Shown piece after piece: positions 22,741 through 35,926 of a stretch of 64,000 bases of DNA. The notes beneath the pieces were generated by a model. That model was not told the DNA's origin. It did no database searches and worked only from the letters and a program-made list of their open reading frames with translations. How positions within the stretch are numbered: the first letter of the stretch is position 1; every line of letters starts with the position of its first letter. The stretch is from Turnera subulata (taxonomy: Eukaryota > Streptophyta > Magnoliopsida > Malpighiales > Passifloraceae), in contig JAKUCV010007745.1 in the NCBI GenBank assembly GCA_028386065.3, positions 91,284-155,283 on the forward strand. The letters run 5' to 3'. Made by a program: the position numbers and the translations under genes.

Positions 22741-23265
22741 TCACCGAACAAATGGTGACTCTAGATTTTTAAAAGCAAAGACCATAACAGCTAACTCCAA
22801 ATAATGGGTCGGATAGTTCTTCTCATGAGTTCTCAACTGCTTGGAGGCATAAGCAATCACCCGGCCCTCTTGTATCAAGACACATTCCAAGCCCAAACCA
22901 GAAGCATCACTAAACACCGTGTACTCTACCCCGGGTCTCAGAACAGTTAAAACTGGTGCAAAAGTCAACCGACTCTTCAACTCCTCAAAACTCTGCTGGC
23001 AACGGTCTTCCCAAACAAAAGCACAGTCTTTCCTCAATAGCTTTGTCATGGGACCCGCTATCAAGGAAAAACCCTCAATGAACCTCCGGTAATAGCCAGC
23101 AAGTCCAAGAAAACTCCGTATCTCTGGTACATTCTTCGGTGGTTCCCAATCCATGACTGCCTTAATCTTAGCCGGGTCCACCTTAATGCCCTCACCGGAC
23201 ACAGCATGTCCGAGAAACTCGACCTCATCCAGCCAAAACTCACACTTGCTGAGCTTGGCATAGAG
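22741..23265 (-). pseudogene. Reverse transcriptase thumb and RNase H of Tekay-4
   Basis: Open frame of about 150 residues after a break near 23265. It reads [20 protein letters not shown], then [19 protein letters not shown] (connection), then [15 protein letters not shown] with the first RNase H aspartate and [20 protein letters not shown] with the glutamate region. The usual 'GVLMQ' reads ECVLIQ here. Confidence 0.85.
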
Positions 23266-23763
23266 CTATTCTTCTCTCAACCTCTGCAAAACCTGTCTCA
23301 AGTGGTCCTCATGTTCGGCCTTACTCCTCGAGTAGACCAGGATATCATCGATGAACACTACCACAAACCGGTCCAGAAATTCATGGAAGACCTGTTGCAT
23401 CATACACATGAACACTGCTGGTGCATTTTTCAGCCCGAACGGAACAACCACAAACTCACAATGACCATATCGAGTGCGGAATGTAGTCTTCGGTATGTCT
23501 TGCTCTGCAATCCGAACCTGATGGTAATCAGAACGCAGATCAATCTTCGAGAATACGGATGCACCCTGCAACTGATCGAACAAGTCATCGATCCTAGGCA
23601 AAGGATACTTGTTCTTCACAGTCACCTTGTTCAACTGTCTATAGTCCACACACATCCGCATACTGCCATCTTTCTTCTTCACAAACAAGTGCGGGGCACC
23701 CAAAGGTAAGATGCTCGGTCTAATGAAACCCTTATCCAACAACTCCTCCAATTGTTTCTTCAA
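23266..23763 (-). pseudogene. Reverse transcriptase core of Tekay-4
   Basis: About 165 residues: [54 protein letters not shown] and [20 protein letters not shown], and the active site reads FIDD inside [12 protein letters not shown]. The usual form is YIDD or FIDD. It joins upstream to the protease–RT linker (VEYTVDLVPRVAPISIPPYR, complement of 23800-23860), separated by a TAG near 23764. Confidence 0.88.
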
Positions 23764-24480
23764 CTACTGAAGTTCTGTCGGAGCCATTCTATAGGGTGGT
23801 ATGGAAATAGGTGCAACTCTCGGTACCAAGTCGACCGTATACTCCACCTCTCGCTCCGGAGGCAACCCTGGTAGAACATCAGGAAATACATCGGAAAACT
23901 CCCGAACAACCGGGATATCCTCCACTCCCGGCATTGGCACCGAAGAATCAACCACATGAGCTAGAAAAGCATCACACCCCTCTCGAATCATCCTAAAGGC
24001 TTGGATAGCCGAGATGCAACATGCTAATAGAGCTCTTCGCTCTCCAACGAACACTAACCGTCACCCCAGTAGAGAAGATAAAGAGACTTTCTTAGCCCGG
24101 CAATCAACTACAGCCTGATGTCTGGACAACCAATCCATGCCCAAGATAACATCGAACTCTCCCAAGTCCATGACAATAAGATCAGAAGGGAAACTCTCAC
24201 TATCAAACTCAATAGATACGTTTCTACAAACTCGGTCAACAACTACAATATCACCCGTAGGTAAACGAACTCTCAAGGGTCTACAAAGGTTATCATCCTC
24301 TATGTTATGTGTGGTCATGAATGCACATGATGCAAAAGAATGTGTTGAGCCTAAATCAACTAAAGCATATGCATACTGACCAAAAACCATAAATGTACCT
24401 GCTATAACCTTTGGGGCATCAGCAGCCTTCTCCCGGGTGATGGCATAAACCCTAGGAGCTGCAACACTCTGAGTCGCACC
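23764..24480 (-). pseudogene. Protease and linker of Tekay-4
   Basis: At complement of 24340-24390 the aspartic protease active site reads LVDLGSTHSFAS, where the family has a DTG or DSG-type triad, so the catalytic Gly-flanked motif is altered to DLG. FDVILGMDWLSRHQAVVDCR near 24110-24170 is the conserved second half. Downstream EFSDVFPDVLPGLPPEREVE is the usual link to reverse transcriptase. Confidence 0.82.
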
Positions 24481-25796
24481 TCTGTAGCTTGGAGCTCCAG
24501 AACTTCCTCGGCCTCGTCCCTAGTGCCCGCCACCTCTGTTTGGACCAGAAGAAGCAGTACCACTAGCTACGGAGCTCTGTATAGTATACTGGGACCCACT
24601 GCCAACACTATCTCGAATCCTCTTGAAACATTCTGACTTCTGGTGTCCCTGATTCCTGCAATACCAACATGTACCTGAAAATCGTGCCGAAGAACCCCGT
24701 CCCTGAGATCTAGACTGATAAGACTGTCCTCCCAAAGACCTGCCAGGTCCATCCTGATAACCCTGCCCTCGGGATTTCTTCGAACCTCAGAAGGAAGAAG
24801 AACCCTGACCACCTGAGTAATCTGCACCTCCAACATCAGAATACTGTCTCTTTTGTCCAGACACAGATATCTGCTTCCTCTGCTAGGTTGCCCGAGCCTC
24901 CTGCCCAATCAACTGAACCCTCTCAGCATCTAAAGCAGCCTCACAAACTGCCTCCCAAGTCTTGTGCCCTCCACCAGCCACAGCTAACGCCAACTCTATA
25001 CATAGGCCGTTAACAAACCGCCTACACTTAGTCACCTCATCGGGCACAAACTCCTTGGCGTAAGAGAGAAGGATGCTGAATCGGATCCTGAATGCTGACA
25101 CCGACTCATCTAGCCCCTGCTTCGCCTTAAGAAACTACTTTTTCTGCTCCTCTAAAAAACCAATAGTGAGAAAGTCCTTGTAGAATTTCTCTTTGAAGTC
25201 TTCGCATGGCATCTCTACAGGCCTTGGTAGGTTATCAACAAGTCCCCGCCACCATGTAAATGCATATCCCGTGAACTTGTGTGCAGCAAACTGTGCCCAG
25301 TGCTCAGGCGGACATACGAACTTCGCCAGGACATTCTCCACTTGACGGAACCAGTCATTGGTATCCCTCGCACTGACCTTCTCACCGGAGAACAACTTAA
25401 CAGCTGACTTGTCCATATGTTTGTAACCACTCTCCATACCACCTACCACGGGTGCTACTGCAGGTGCGACCGGGATTGGCTGTGCACCCTGCTGAAACTG
25501 CTGAAATTGTTGGAACTGAAGGAAAGCCTGATACTGTTGGTACGCTGGGTCTGCAATAGGAGGTACTGGTGGTACTACATTATGTGCCCCGGCTTCAGCA
25601 ACTGGTGGTACCACATTTTGTACCCGGCTCCAGCAACATGTGCGCCTCCTGCAGCAGCTTGTGCCTCAGCCGCACCCTGTGCTGCTGCAGCAGCAGCGTT
25701 TCCCTATCCAAGAGGAACCTACATCACCGACGCCGAGTCGGAGACATGACTAGGAAGATTTTCCTCAGCCTGCTCATGTTGATCTTGGGGATCCAT
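24481..25796 (-). pseudogene. Gag of Tekay-4
   Basis: The gag ATG is at 25794-25796 (MDPQDQHEQAEENLPSHV). A stop occurs about 25 codons on, and the frame shifts near 25600. The capsid core is readable at 25480-25200 (FSGEKVSARDTNDWFRQVEN, then FTGYAFTWWRGLVDNLPRPV) and 25100-24890. A CCHC zinc knuckle (CWYCRNQGHQKSECFKR) lies at about 24690-24640. An Ala- and Gln-rich N-terminal segment is encoded by GCAGCA-type repeats. Confidence 0.82.
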
Positions 25797-25932
25797 ATCG
25801 ACGTCTATATGAATGCAAATAAGTCAAAAACACTTTTTAAGTTATAAATCCGGAAACAGGTTTATGCACAGATGAAAACCAAAGATAAATCACTTTTAAA
25901 CCAAGGATCTGAAGCCTGCTCCACTACGAAGC

Positions 25933-28900
25933 TGAAATGCCCGTATTCCAATTTAGTAAAATAAAACAATTAAATAAAGGAATTTACCAAAATACCCTTG
26001 AAATCCAGGATATGTAATCCAGTGCCAAATAATATCCATAAACCTTATTATTCTATGATGTTATGAAGAAATAGAAACAAACCGGCTTATCAAGCCATAA
26101 TTCAAACCTGACGAAATTCGCTGAACATCACCATAAGAAATCCCGGCCAACCGCCAGTAAAGAAATAGAGTCAAGTGAAACATCTCAAAACAAATCCTTA
26201 CGCAGCAGGAAAAGAAATAACAAAAGTTATAGAAAGGAAAAATGTTATGCATGTCGGCTCTATGGATCCAACCCAAAGAAGATACAAGCTACCTGCTGAG
26301 AAACCACATATGAACTCCGAGTCGAAGTAAAATCTCTACACGCTAGCTAGGGTCTAAAAAACAACGATGGCGAATATGTGAGTCGCCTACTCAGCGAGCA
26401 TTAAAAGTCAAATATATATATATATAAGTGAAGTCATGCTCGTAGGGTGAGTAGTCTACGAGCACAAGTATAGCATACAAGAAAATAATCAGAATCACAC
26501 ACCATATGCACAGTATTCTCATGGCATTATTGTTATTGTTTAATTAGTTTCAGTGTGTTTTAATATTCAGGGCCCCCTACTGTGAGTCAAGTCTTGGTAG
26601 CGCATCTGGCCAGATCCGAATGTGAAAACCCAAGTGTCGCACCTCAGAAGGGGTAGATTTGAGGCATAAACCATCGATAATCCTCGAGTGGCCGCTAGCT
26701 CCCTGAGGGTGCGCTCAGACACACCTAACTGGTGCAAGTCTTCCAGGGTGCACCTACCTTCCCCTGGGATAACCATGCTAAACAGCATAATGTGACCCGA
26801 GGGTACCCAACCCACCCTCGGGGCAACCGGTCAACTTCACAGTAGAATTAAGTATTTTATTCTCAGTTATTCTTATATGATTCAGTGTGCCTTACATTAT
26901 GTTTTCCAGGGATGTGTGACCTTTGTGTGTTGTTTTCATATCCGGACCTTCGGCCAATATCCCACACTATCACCCAAACATAATAACATGTTGTATTTCA
27001 TAACAAATTCCTTAAACTGAAATTAAGCATGTGAGAGCAAACAGGCATACAACTCCAATCACCGCATGTAGCAAACAAGGCAAGTAAACCAACTAACCAC
27101 ACCAACATGCATTCACAAACATATATAAAAGACTTTTAATGTCACCTCAACAACGATGATCCTGAGGAGCCTTCCCAGAGCCAGATCCTCTAGCTCCCGA
27201 GGTGTTACCCGTGCCTGAATATGGGCACATACAATAATCACAAATTAGTTTTTTTTTTTACAACAAAAACGTGCATGCATGCTAATGATATGCTCATCCG
27301 AGTAACTATCCGGTTATGTAATTTCAGGGTCTAAGCCCAAGAAGATATTCCCTCCTCGATAACTCCAAAAGATAGGGACCTAAGGTTCACCGGGTCTAAG
27401 CCCATCTAAGTCCATAAACAAATTCTATGGCCTAAGGCCCACTTCCTTAAGTCCACAGTAAATCCAATTATGAATTTGGGCTTAGAGCCCCTTCCTTAAA
27501 GTCCATAATTAACCAATTAGGCCATTGGGTTTTAAGCCCATTTCTTAAAGTCTAAGAATTATCCAAAGGTTCATAAGGTTAGATTGTTGGGCCAGGGCCC
27601 GGTTTCCTAATTTTAAGGCCAGTCCCGAGCCCAAGAGTTTATCGACCTAAGATTCTATCCGTAATAGCCGTAGAAGAAAAGATAAATTCTGCCAGACAAA
27701 ACCCGAGCCCTCGCCGGAAAATTCCCGAGCTCGTCGGATTCCGGTCAACCTTGCCGGAAATTCCACAACACAGCCAGAAACCAACCACAACACACTGCCA
27801 AGCCCAAAAGCGAACCCATTCAACAACACAAAAAGTGATAACGGTTCAAGAACGACCAAGGTTTCCAGATCCTTACCGGAAAAAGAGAAATCCACACTGC
27901 TGGTGTCAGATCAGAGCACAAAACACACCCAACCCGAGCCTGCCATCGTCCCCAAAACCACCACCACACACACGAACACCGGCAACACCACAACACATCA
28001 GAAAAAAAAACTTCTCAATGTTGTTCACCATTTCAAACACAGAACGAAAGTGAAAGAAGATCAGGGGATGGAGTCCCTTACCCAAAATTGAACCCCAATT
28101 GCCTGAGATGGGTTTGCAACCTCAAGAACTACAACCCGAAACCCCCTCACCGGAGAACCCAATCCGACCACTACACCGCTGCAGCAACAACACACCCGAC
28201 CATAACCCACCAAGCCAACCCGCCAAACAAAGCAGCAACCGCACACCCGACAACCCGCCGCCACAAACCACCACGACACACAACCGGGTTAAAACAAAAA
28301 CCGAGAAGAATAAGAGAGAAAAAGAAAGACAAAGGAGAAGGAGCAAGGGAACTCACCTGTGCTCGTGACTCCTTCCATTCCCGACTGCAGCGACGGCGGC
28401 GGCGTGCACCAGTCGCGGCGAGAGAGACGAAGATGGTGGCGGTTCGCAGATTTTGGGGAGGAAAAGAGTGAGTTGGTGGGTTTCGGAAACTAAACGAATA
28501 GAGAAGAAAAGAAAAGATAGGAAGAGGAAAAAGAGGTCCCGAGCCTTTGAGTCCACGATTTGTGGGAGAGAAATCCGGGAGCAGATCGTGGGAGAAGAGA
28601 GGGAGTTGGAGTTAGAGTCGGCGGCGGCTAGAGAGAAAAAGAAAAGAAGAAGGAAAGAAAAGAAGGAAAGAAAGGAAAGGGTTAGGGTATTGACCCGCCC
28701 AATCCAAAACGACGCCGTTTTGGCTTTGGGCGCGGTCAACCCGCCCCTCAAGTCAACATCTTCCTTCTTTTCCCCTTTCTTTAGCAAAACGACGTATTTT
28801 TAGTTGAAACTACGATAGACCCCGCGTATCACCCCGAAACACCATATAACTCCTACGAAAACCCGTACACAACACAACATCTTAATACGGATATTCCCAA

Positions 28901-29012
28901 GGAAAATAATTTATTTTCCATAACCTTAAAACCGAAAATCCCTCAAGGGTAAAATTGGAATAAAAATTCTAAAAATTTCATAAATTAAATTATGAAAATC
29001 CGGGGCGTTACA
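25933..29012 (-). repeat. 5' LTR of Tekay-4
   Basis: 3080 bp, matching 17754-20962. Compared with that copy it has a 20-odd-base T-rich insertion at about 27245 and lacks about 150 bp near 27660. It is followed on the minus strand by GCTTCGTAGTGGAGCAGG, the expected primer-site position. Confidence 0.9.
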
Positions 29013-30543
29013 ATGGGCCAACAAAATTTGAGCTTGCCATATTCATGAGCCCACATACAAGAGAGACCCAAAGATATACAGACTTCAAAATGATAGGAAC
29101 CAAAAACACAGCCCAATAATATTTAAAAAATATCCACGTTGTACACATTAAGTATAAAAAATTTAAAATTTATTATCACACACACTTTAAAAAATATATT
29201 TTTTTTACATATTCTTATAAATAATATTTTATTTAATCAATTTGTAAATTGGGATATTAAATTAATGAGGTAAAATGATTTACTTGGATTTTATATTAAA
29301 ATATTTTTTATTAAAAACATCTACCTCACACTTAAAAGTATTTTTTATTTAGGACGCTACATGCCACGTGTCGATTTTCCATTGGTCTACCTCAGCCAAG
29401 GGCGCCAATCGGGCGCGGGCCGCCACGTGAACAGTCTACATCAGCCTCCAACACGTGTCAAATTGGGTGAACATTACCCCAATTTTGACTTTGTGCAAAA
29501 TGAACAAAATTCGGATAACTGAGTACCCAAATTGAACAAAATGTCATAACTGGGAGGGGAAATTGACGAATTCGTAACTTGAAACCCAAACTGAATATTT
29601 TTGGATAACACAGGGAGCATAATGGTAGTTTACCCAACTGAATTTTTATTAATGATATTTGTGATGTTCATAATATTTTACTCATTATTTATTGTTATTA
29701 ATATACTATAAGTAAGGGTAATTTAGTCTTTCAATTTTGGGAGGTTCATGTTTTTATATCTGAGAGTTAGTACCATAACTCTCACCATTGATGCTGACAT
29801 GTAAGATCTAATATCTATTTATTTATTTTTGGTTACAATCTATTATCTATTTATCTATATAAATTAATGGAGATTGGTCAACTCGGTATCTGGTTTTAAA
29901 CTTCTCCCCTTTATACTACTCCAACGACTTTAAGTCGTTGGATGGTGCATGTATGTTGCTAGAATCTGTTCTTTAGAATATTTTTCAATGACTATTAAGC
30001 CATTAATTATAATATAACAATATAAAAGGAAAGGGAATTTTGGTATTTCAATTTCGCAGGTTCTTGTGACTTCATGCTTTTATATATAGTATCTATTTAT
30101 CTATATAAATTGATAGAGATTGGTCAACTCGGTATCTGGTTTTAAACTTCTCCCCTTTATACTACTCCAACGACTTTAAGCTGTTGGATGGTGCAAGTAT
30201 GTTGCTAAAATCTGTTCTCTAAAATAATTTTTAATGACTATTAAGCCATTAATTATAATATAACAATATAAAAAGAAAGGGGTATTTTGGTATTTCAATT
30301 TGGCAAGTTTTTGTGACTTCATGCTTTTTTATATATAGTATATATAGTATAGATAGATAGAGATATACATATGTGTAATTATTAGAAGGGAAAGGAACAA
30401 GCTTTTGGAAGAGATCGGGAGTTGGTTTGGGCCTATTGTGGGCTGGGCAGTCACCCATCTAAAGCCCGTGTAGAGATTTTTTCTTATTCTTCCTGGTCTT
30501 ACGTTAAAGATTATCGTATTTTTTAGTTAAACACCAAAAACAA
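29013..30543. other. Non-coding sequence between Tekay-4 and Copia-5
   Basis: No gene supported. It contains AT-rich DNA, a G-box-rich patch (CACGTGTCG near 29365, CACGTGAACAG near 29425, ACACGTGTC near 29452), the repeated segment 29636-29796, and a 246-bp tandem duplication (copies 29845-30090 and 30091 to about 30340) that starts ATCTATTTATCTATATAAAT and includes the small palindrome CGACTTTAAGTCG in copy 1. Confidence 0.65.
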
Positions 30544-30548
30544 TTTCT

Positions 30549-30739
30549 TGTTAAAAATATTGATGTTATGCTATAAAATTTTTGGAGAAGGATTAGGGGA
30601 AGAAAGCACGCAGCAGAGGAAGAGGAGCGGGAGAAGATGGGAAGAAGGAAGAGCAGGTTTTTAGCTCATCAATTTTCATTCTTGTTCTGGGTATAAATAA
30701 TACAATTAGGTGAAACAGTATTCACCACGTTTTATAACA
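30549..30739 (-). repeat. 3' LTR of Copia-5
   Basis: On the minus strand it starts TGTTATAAAACGTGG and ends ATATTTTTAACA. The next bases on the plus strand, CTCTCCCTTGAAT, are the complement of the purine tract ATTCAAGGGAGAG. Confidence 0.93.
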
Positions 30740-31040
30740 CTCTCCCTTGAATACTGTTGTACTTTGAGTAGAATACATTTTTGAAGTAACTGCCTCATTA
30801 AAAACCTTACCAAGAAAAATCCAGTGAGATAAAAACTTGGTGAAGGAAAAAAGAGTGCAGTGCGTATTCTACTCCCCCTCATTTTGGCCTCTCTTGATTT
30901 CTTGATGTCAAGACAAGTCAATCTTCTTTGTCAACCTTTGATGACATATATGATCCGTCCGATCACTTTTGATACATCACTCCTTTAATTGGGCAATGCA
31001 GGCAGTATTATCTTCATAATTTGTTGTTGGAGCATCTTGA
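30740..31040 (-). other. Copia-5 3' non-coding region and polypurine tract
   Basis: The complement of 30740-30752 is the purine tract. Complement of 30780-30900 has the same conserved block as Copia-1 (CACTGGATTTTTCTTGGTAA, then a T-rich stretch and ATGAGGCAG) and AAAATGAGGGGGAGTAGAA. Confidence 0.75.
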
Positions 31041-32130
31041 ATGTGCAACATTATCGAACTTAGCCAAGCACAGTCTCGACTAGTATCTGCATTATTGGTA
31101 GAGTTTTGTGCTTGCCATGACTTGTACCTGCAAAACATACTATATTCTCCTTGGACTCACAAGGTTAAAATAATTACATGTCCATTATACCCTAAGATAA
31201 TGGATAGCTTCAGGCTTTATGGAAAAATTAGAGCAAAAGATATTTTGCTAACAAGTTTATGGCAAAGCTTCAGGCTTCATATTACTAACAAAATAAATTG
31301 CACTATGATATGGTACTTCAGGACCAGTCTAATTCTTTTATGACATATTTCATCTCAAATTCTTTCTTAAAACATAGCACGACATTTGGAAGCTTCTTCA
31401 AGAGTTCTAATAATGTTTAAACACAAAAATAGTAGAAATGCACATATAGATATGAGACAATAACATAAGCAATAATAAATTCATGCATGTACTTTATGCT
31501 ATGCATACTTAAAATGATTTAAATCATGTGAAAATCAATTCAGTTTAATTTTTGTATATTCCCGTGAATTAGTTGCTTCAAGCAACTTGAATCCTTCAGG
31601 GATTCTCATGCATATGTCATGATTTACGGATCCATAGAAATAGGCTGTAATAGCATCTATTTGATGCATTACTAATTCTTTTCACATTATGCCAGACTTA
31701 TCGAAAATAATTGCATCCACTACAGGGGAGTATATCTCCTCACAATTAATACCAAGTCGTTTGGGTAAAACCTTGTGTGATGAGCCATGCTTTGTATCTC
31801 TCTATTATAATTTTATTTTCGCACAAATACCCATTTTCTATCGACTGGTTCCACACCATCTGGTGTACGGACTACAGGTCCGGAAAATATCTCGCTTCAC
31901 AAGCGAGTCTAACACAGCCTTAATTACATTTTTCAATTTGGCCAATCTTACTGTGCCTACATTCACCAATATATGTAGGTTCATGATCCTCATTTTCTTT
32001 CATAATATTTAGCGCTATATATGAAAATAAATATTCCATCGACGGTTATTTCACGTTGGTTCCATCTTATTCCTGACACTGTATAATTAATTGAGATCTC
32101 ATCATACTGATTTATATCAGGTACCTGAGT
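31041..32130 (-). pseudogene. Reverse transcriptase remains of Copia-5
   Basis: On the minus strand, complement of 31560-31800 reads LPKRLGINCEEIYSPVVDA, FDKSGIM followed by a stop, then MHQIDAITAYFYGSVNHDI and RIPEGFKLLEA. These are the plant copia reverse-transcriptase blocks in order. Stops and shifts separate them. Toward 31040 the downstream part decays and the YVDD motif cannot be placed. Confidence 0.75.
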
Positions 32131-32930
32131 TACTTCTGGAACTTTATCAATTGTGTCAGAAAACCTCTTCTGGAGGATTTTCCTCTTCTTGAGGATTTTT
32201 AATTTGAACCTCTACTGGAGGTCTTATTTTTTCACTGGGCCATCTTATCTCTTTGCTCCTTTCTCTATCGAGAATTTTATTTTCTTTGGAACCGAGTATA
32301 TCTTACGCCTTTGGCGTACTTTAGATTCATTTGTATACTATACTTGTTCTTCCAAACAGGAGCATTTGTAGCTGGTATATAAGAATTGGTCACTTTATGA
32401 GTCTGGCAATTTCATATCAATTTCCTGCAAATGAATCATCTTTTGAACTTCAGGTTCACGCTAATTTGTTTGAGGATCAACAATCATACATTGATAATGT
32501 ATTTCAATAATATCTTGATCCAGCTGCTTATTTTCTCTCCCTGATATTTGGGTAAACTCTTTCAATAAACAAGTCTCCAATAATTAGTCAATGGTTTCAA
32601 TTACTTTGTAATTGATGGAGATTTTTATAACCAATATCTATTCCCAATCTTCTTTAAGGACCAGATTTACTATGTTGTGGTGGAGCATTATATACTGTAT
32701 AACCAACGGTCCGAAGATGGGAGTTACTAGGTTCGTGACCATGAACCAATTAAATGGGGAGACCTTATGATAACTTCTTGGCTTGATGCACACAAGTCTG
32801 CTGCATGTAAAATACCATTTTCTCAAACAGTCATATTTCATTAATAATGGTCCTGCAATCAATTGTCAATATTTCCCCAGATCTGTTTGGGTTTATTTCC
32901 AATGATATATATTATCCATTGAAGAAATAT
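32131..32930 (-). pseudogene. Integrase remains of Copia-5
   Basis: The complement of 32640-32880 corresponds to 'LIAGPLLMKYDCLRKWYFTC' and downstream pieces, the same degraded integrase block as Copia-1 4130-4400. The complement of 32130-32400 is the linker with PKEKKILDREK-type text and SKVRQRRKIYS. No intact frame exists. Confidence 0.65.
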
Positions 32931-33316
32931 ACCAGCATTATCTAGACATATAGTCTAATAACATAAGTAGGGATATGTACCTGCAAGTGGCTTAATCATT
33001 AAAAATAAGTGCACACAATGCCAACTTGCGTCACACAATGGACCTTCTAGTCGATGCATCATAAAAATTACCTAGATGGTCAGCACGGCGGATTTATCAG
33101 TCCGCGTTCATGTCCCTGAATTATTCCCAAACTTGCTGGTGATTCTAGGCCAATCCTATCTTAGGAAGGCCGTATAATTAATTTCGTAGCAAACAAACAC
33201 GTGGAAATTCATTGATTGTAAAACTTCTGGTTTTTCAATGAATGACCAAATAAATTTCGTGCATCATTATTGACCCGGGATGGCCCAACCGGTCATGCCA
33301 AACAGTAAGTCCATGT

Positions 33317-33590
33317 ACCAACTTTAAGTTGGTGCCAGCTTCAGGCTGCTATTTATGTGCCAGCTTCAGGCTGGACATGATAACTTAGGAAATTTATTTA
33401 CCAGCTTCTGGCTGATGCATAGAAGCTATAAATCACATATCTATCTGCCAACTTCTAGTTGGTCTCAGCTTCGGGCTGTGTAAACCATGTATTTAAACAC
33501 TTAAAAATTGCTAGCTTCAGCTAGTGCATTCTAGCTTCTGGCTGGATATGGTAAGTTTCAATTACTCAATTGCTAGCTTCAGGCTGAAAT
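33317..33590 (-). repeat. GAA-centred hairpin array in Copia-5
   Basis: This is the counterpart of 3425-3696. Palindromes lie at 33317-33333 (ACCAACTTTAAGTTGGT), 33360-33374 (CCAGCTTCAGGCTGG), 33448-33462 (CCAACTTCTAGTTGG) and 33511-33524 (CTAGCTTCAGCTAG). Stems are kept although the spacer bases differ from Copia-1. Confidence 0.7.
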
Positions 33591-33845
33591 ACATGTGTCA
33601 ATATTAGGCTTATTTCTGCCACTCATGTCGGAAAAGATCAGAATTATTGAGCAATAATTAAATGTGGCAACAAACTTTTCCAAAAACAAATACATATATC
33701 TAGTCACCGAAAAATCTTCTGGATCTTTTGAGAGACAGTAAGAGGGTCCACATTTGAAAAATTAATACCTAGCTGACCAAGCTCAGGCTATAAAAGAGGA
33801 GTGGTGGAAACATGAAAATTTAGAAAAACTCAACAAGACAAAAAA

Positions 33846-33914
33846 ATGCCTTCCCCAGCTACTATTTTCTTTGTTGAGGGTACCTCTCTAGGAAGAAAGA
33901 ATAGAACAGCTTAA
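33846..33914 (+). pseudogene. Antisense EEP-like ORF of Copia-5, 5' piece
   Basis: The ATG at 33846 starts MPSPATIFFVEGTSLGRKN, matching the Copia-1 copy from its ATG at 3110. The frame is open until the insertion point of the solo LTR (target copy CTTAA at 33910-33914). The sequence upstream (33660-33845) aligns with the longer open frame of Copia-1 but has stops, so this ATG is the best start for the family. Confidence 0.75.
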
Positions 33915-35926
33915 TGAAACACCTCGGCCCAAATTTACCCAACAAACAGTAATTACCAAACAACAGCGCCGACACGTGGCGCAGACAGCAAATACAACAG
34001 GAAAACCCGGCCCAACGGTCCAAAGATAATATCATGTCACCCGACCACGGATACAACAGTATCAATAGCACAACGGAAGCAATTTTAATAATCACAGCAA
34101 TAGTATGAATCGACTCGATGCAAACTATGGATCCAGATCCGTCAGAGAAGATGTCGTAGCCTGCCATGATGCATACCTGCACAAAGAACCACATAGTCTG
34201 CCGATGGGGTAGGTGAGGGGTGAGATTCTGCATAATCTCACCGACACATAACCCATGACGAACATAGCAGATACTTAACAGTCAAGAGCACATCAATACG
34301 GCCTACAAGTAGCGAACAGAACACTGAAAAAATACAGTCATAAAGAACAATGCGGACTATGCAAATGTCCACCCCATCGACTATGCAATGCACTGACCAC
34401 CCAACACCTCACAGACTGTACAATACTCTAGTGCCCGACCGGGACACCTCAACTCAACTACATATTGGGTAACCGACCCAGTCTCAACAGACTATACAAT
34501 ACATACTCTAGTCCTGACAGACTATACTCAACAGAGGTTCCTCATCGTATGATAACATACCGTTACTGTGCTTGCTGATCATCTAACCCGGTACCAAAAC
34601 AATCTTAAAATCTCGTGAGCCTCGCTCACCGGGTAGCTGACAACCAGCACGGACCATACCCAATCAACATCACAAACCGATCCCCGGGTAGAATCACAAC
34701 ACAACACGGTAACAGCAGTCACCATAGTAACTCGTAACCACATCAGCAATTCTCATTAAGCTCGATCTCTGGGTATCGACATACCCTTAGAAATAACAAT
34801 CATCCAACCGTCGACCACAGCCGACAACCAACATATCTCAATATCAAGTCACAACTGTAAGTGATACTCATCTAAAAACCGTCAATAGAAACCGACAACA
34901 TTCAACTGACAACTGGCAACCGATGCCTACAACATTAGACCACACATGACCAACGACAACAACATACATCCGCAAGCCGACAACCGATGCCGACCACGGC
35001 AACCAACTATACCGAGGACTGACAACCTCTGAGGGTATGATTATGAGACATCGTGCATATGAAAATTATACATCACAACCTACCAAAGGTAATATCAGCG
35101 ACACACATAACTTCACAACAAATATCATCGAATTTCACAAAAGATATCAACAGTCATAGAATGCAATAGAACTTATGTAGTTCCAAAACCAACCATCCCG
35201 GCTATCACGGGTGGAATGACGTATATGCAACCTCACCTGATACTCCTCAGAAGCTGGTATCCGGTTAAGCCTTGATATTCCTATATTATAACAACAATAA
35301 TCACTTATAATGCACCAACAAAGATGATTATGCATGATGTCGGTTAACAGTTATTAGACGGCTTATAGTTCATTTTATTATTTCCATAATTATCTTATTC
35401 ATTACTGTGGAGGTTACTACTAATCTATTTTCCATCTGTTATACCAGCCATATCCAACATAAGTCAAAACCAAAACCAAGCGGCCAAGCCGACATCCCGG
35501 CCCTTAGGCTACTTATGACAAGAAAGCATATATACGTACTCTTATATGTAGTGTATATTTAAGAAAATATATTTGTAAATAAATCAAGTTACGACACGTT
35601 AAATACTCATAGTCCATATGACATAAATGATATTATTCCCGATTAAATACTAAATCCTTATATGTTTTATAAATAATAATTATATAATAGTGGAAACGAT
35701 AAATACGTCAAAATATTATTTAAATAGTATATCCTATAATAACCCGTTTAATGGAAAATATCTCCAACGGTATGAAATTAACATAGCCGATGTATAGCAT
35801 AAAATATTCGTACGAATTTTGTAATTGTAATATTTATAATTAAATATCTACGTATATAATCATAAGTACATGTATACATATAACTATAATTGTCAAGTAA
35901 AGATATAGTCTAGCAATATCTAAGCC

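Larger units (their letters stand above)
17754..29012 (-). mobile_element. Tekay-4: chromovirus-type gypsy retrotransposon with ~3.1-kb LTRs
   Basis: Two direct repeats (17754-20962 and 25933-29012), TG...CA on the minus strand starting TGTAACGCCCCGGATTTT, enclose gag, protease, reverse transcriptase, RNase H, integrase and a C-terminal chromodomain in that order. Long LTRs plus a canonical chromodomain point to the Tekay (Del) clade. A purine tract (complement of 20963-20976) precedes the 3' LTR. The bases outside do not match (ATTAG left, ATGGG right), so the target duplication is lost, mutated, or the copy is a recombinant. Coding is interrupted by many stops and shifts. Confidence 0.85.
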
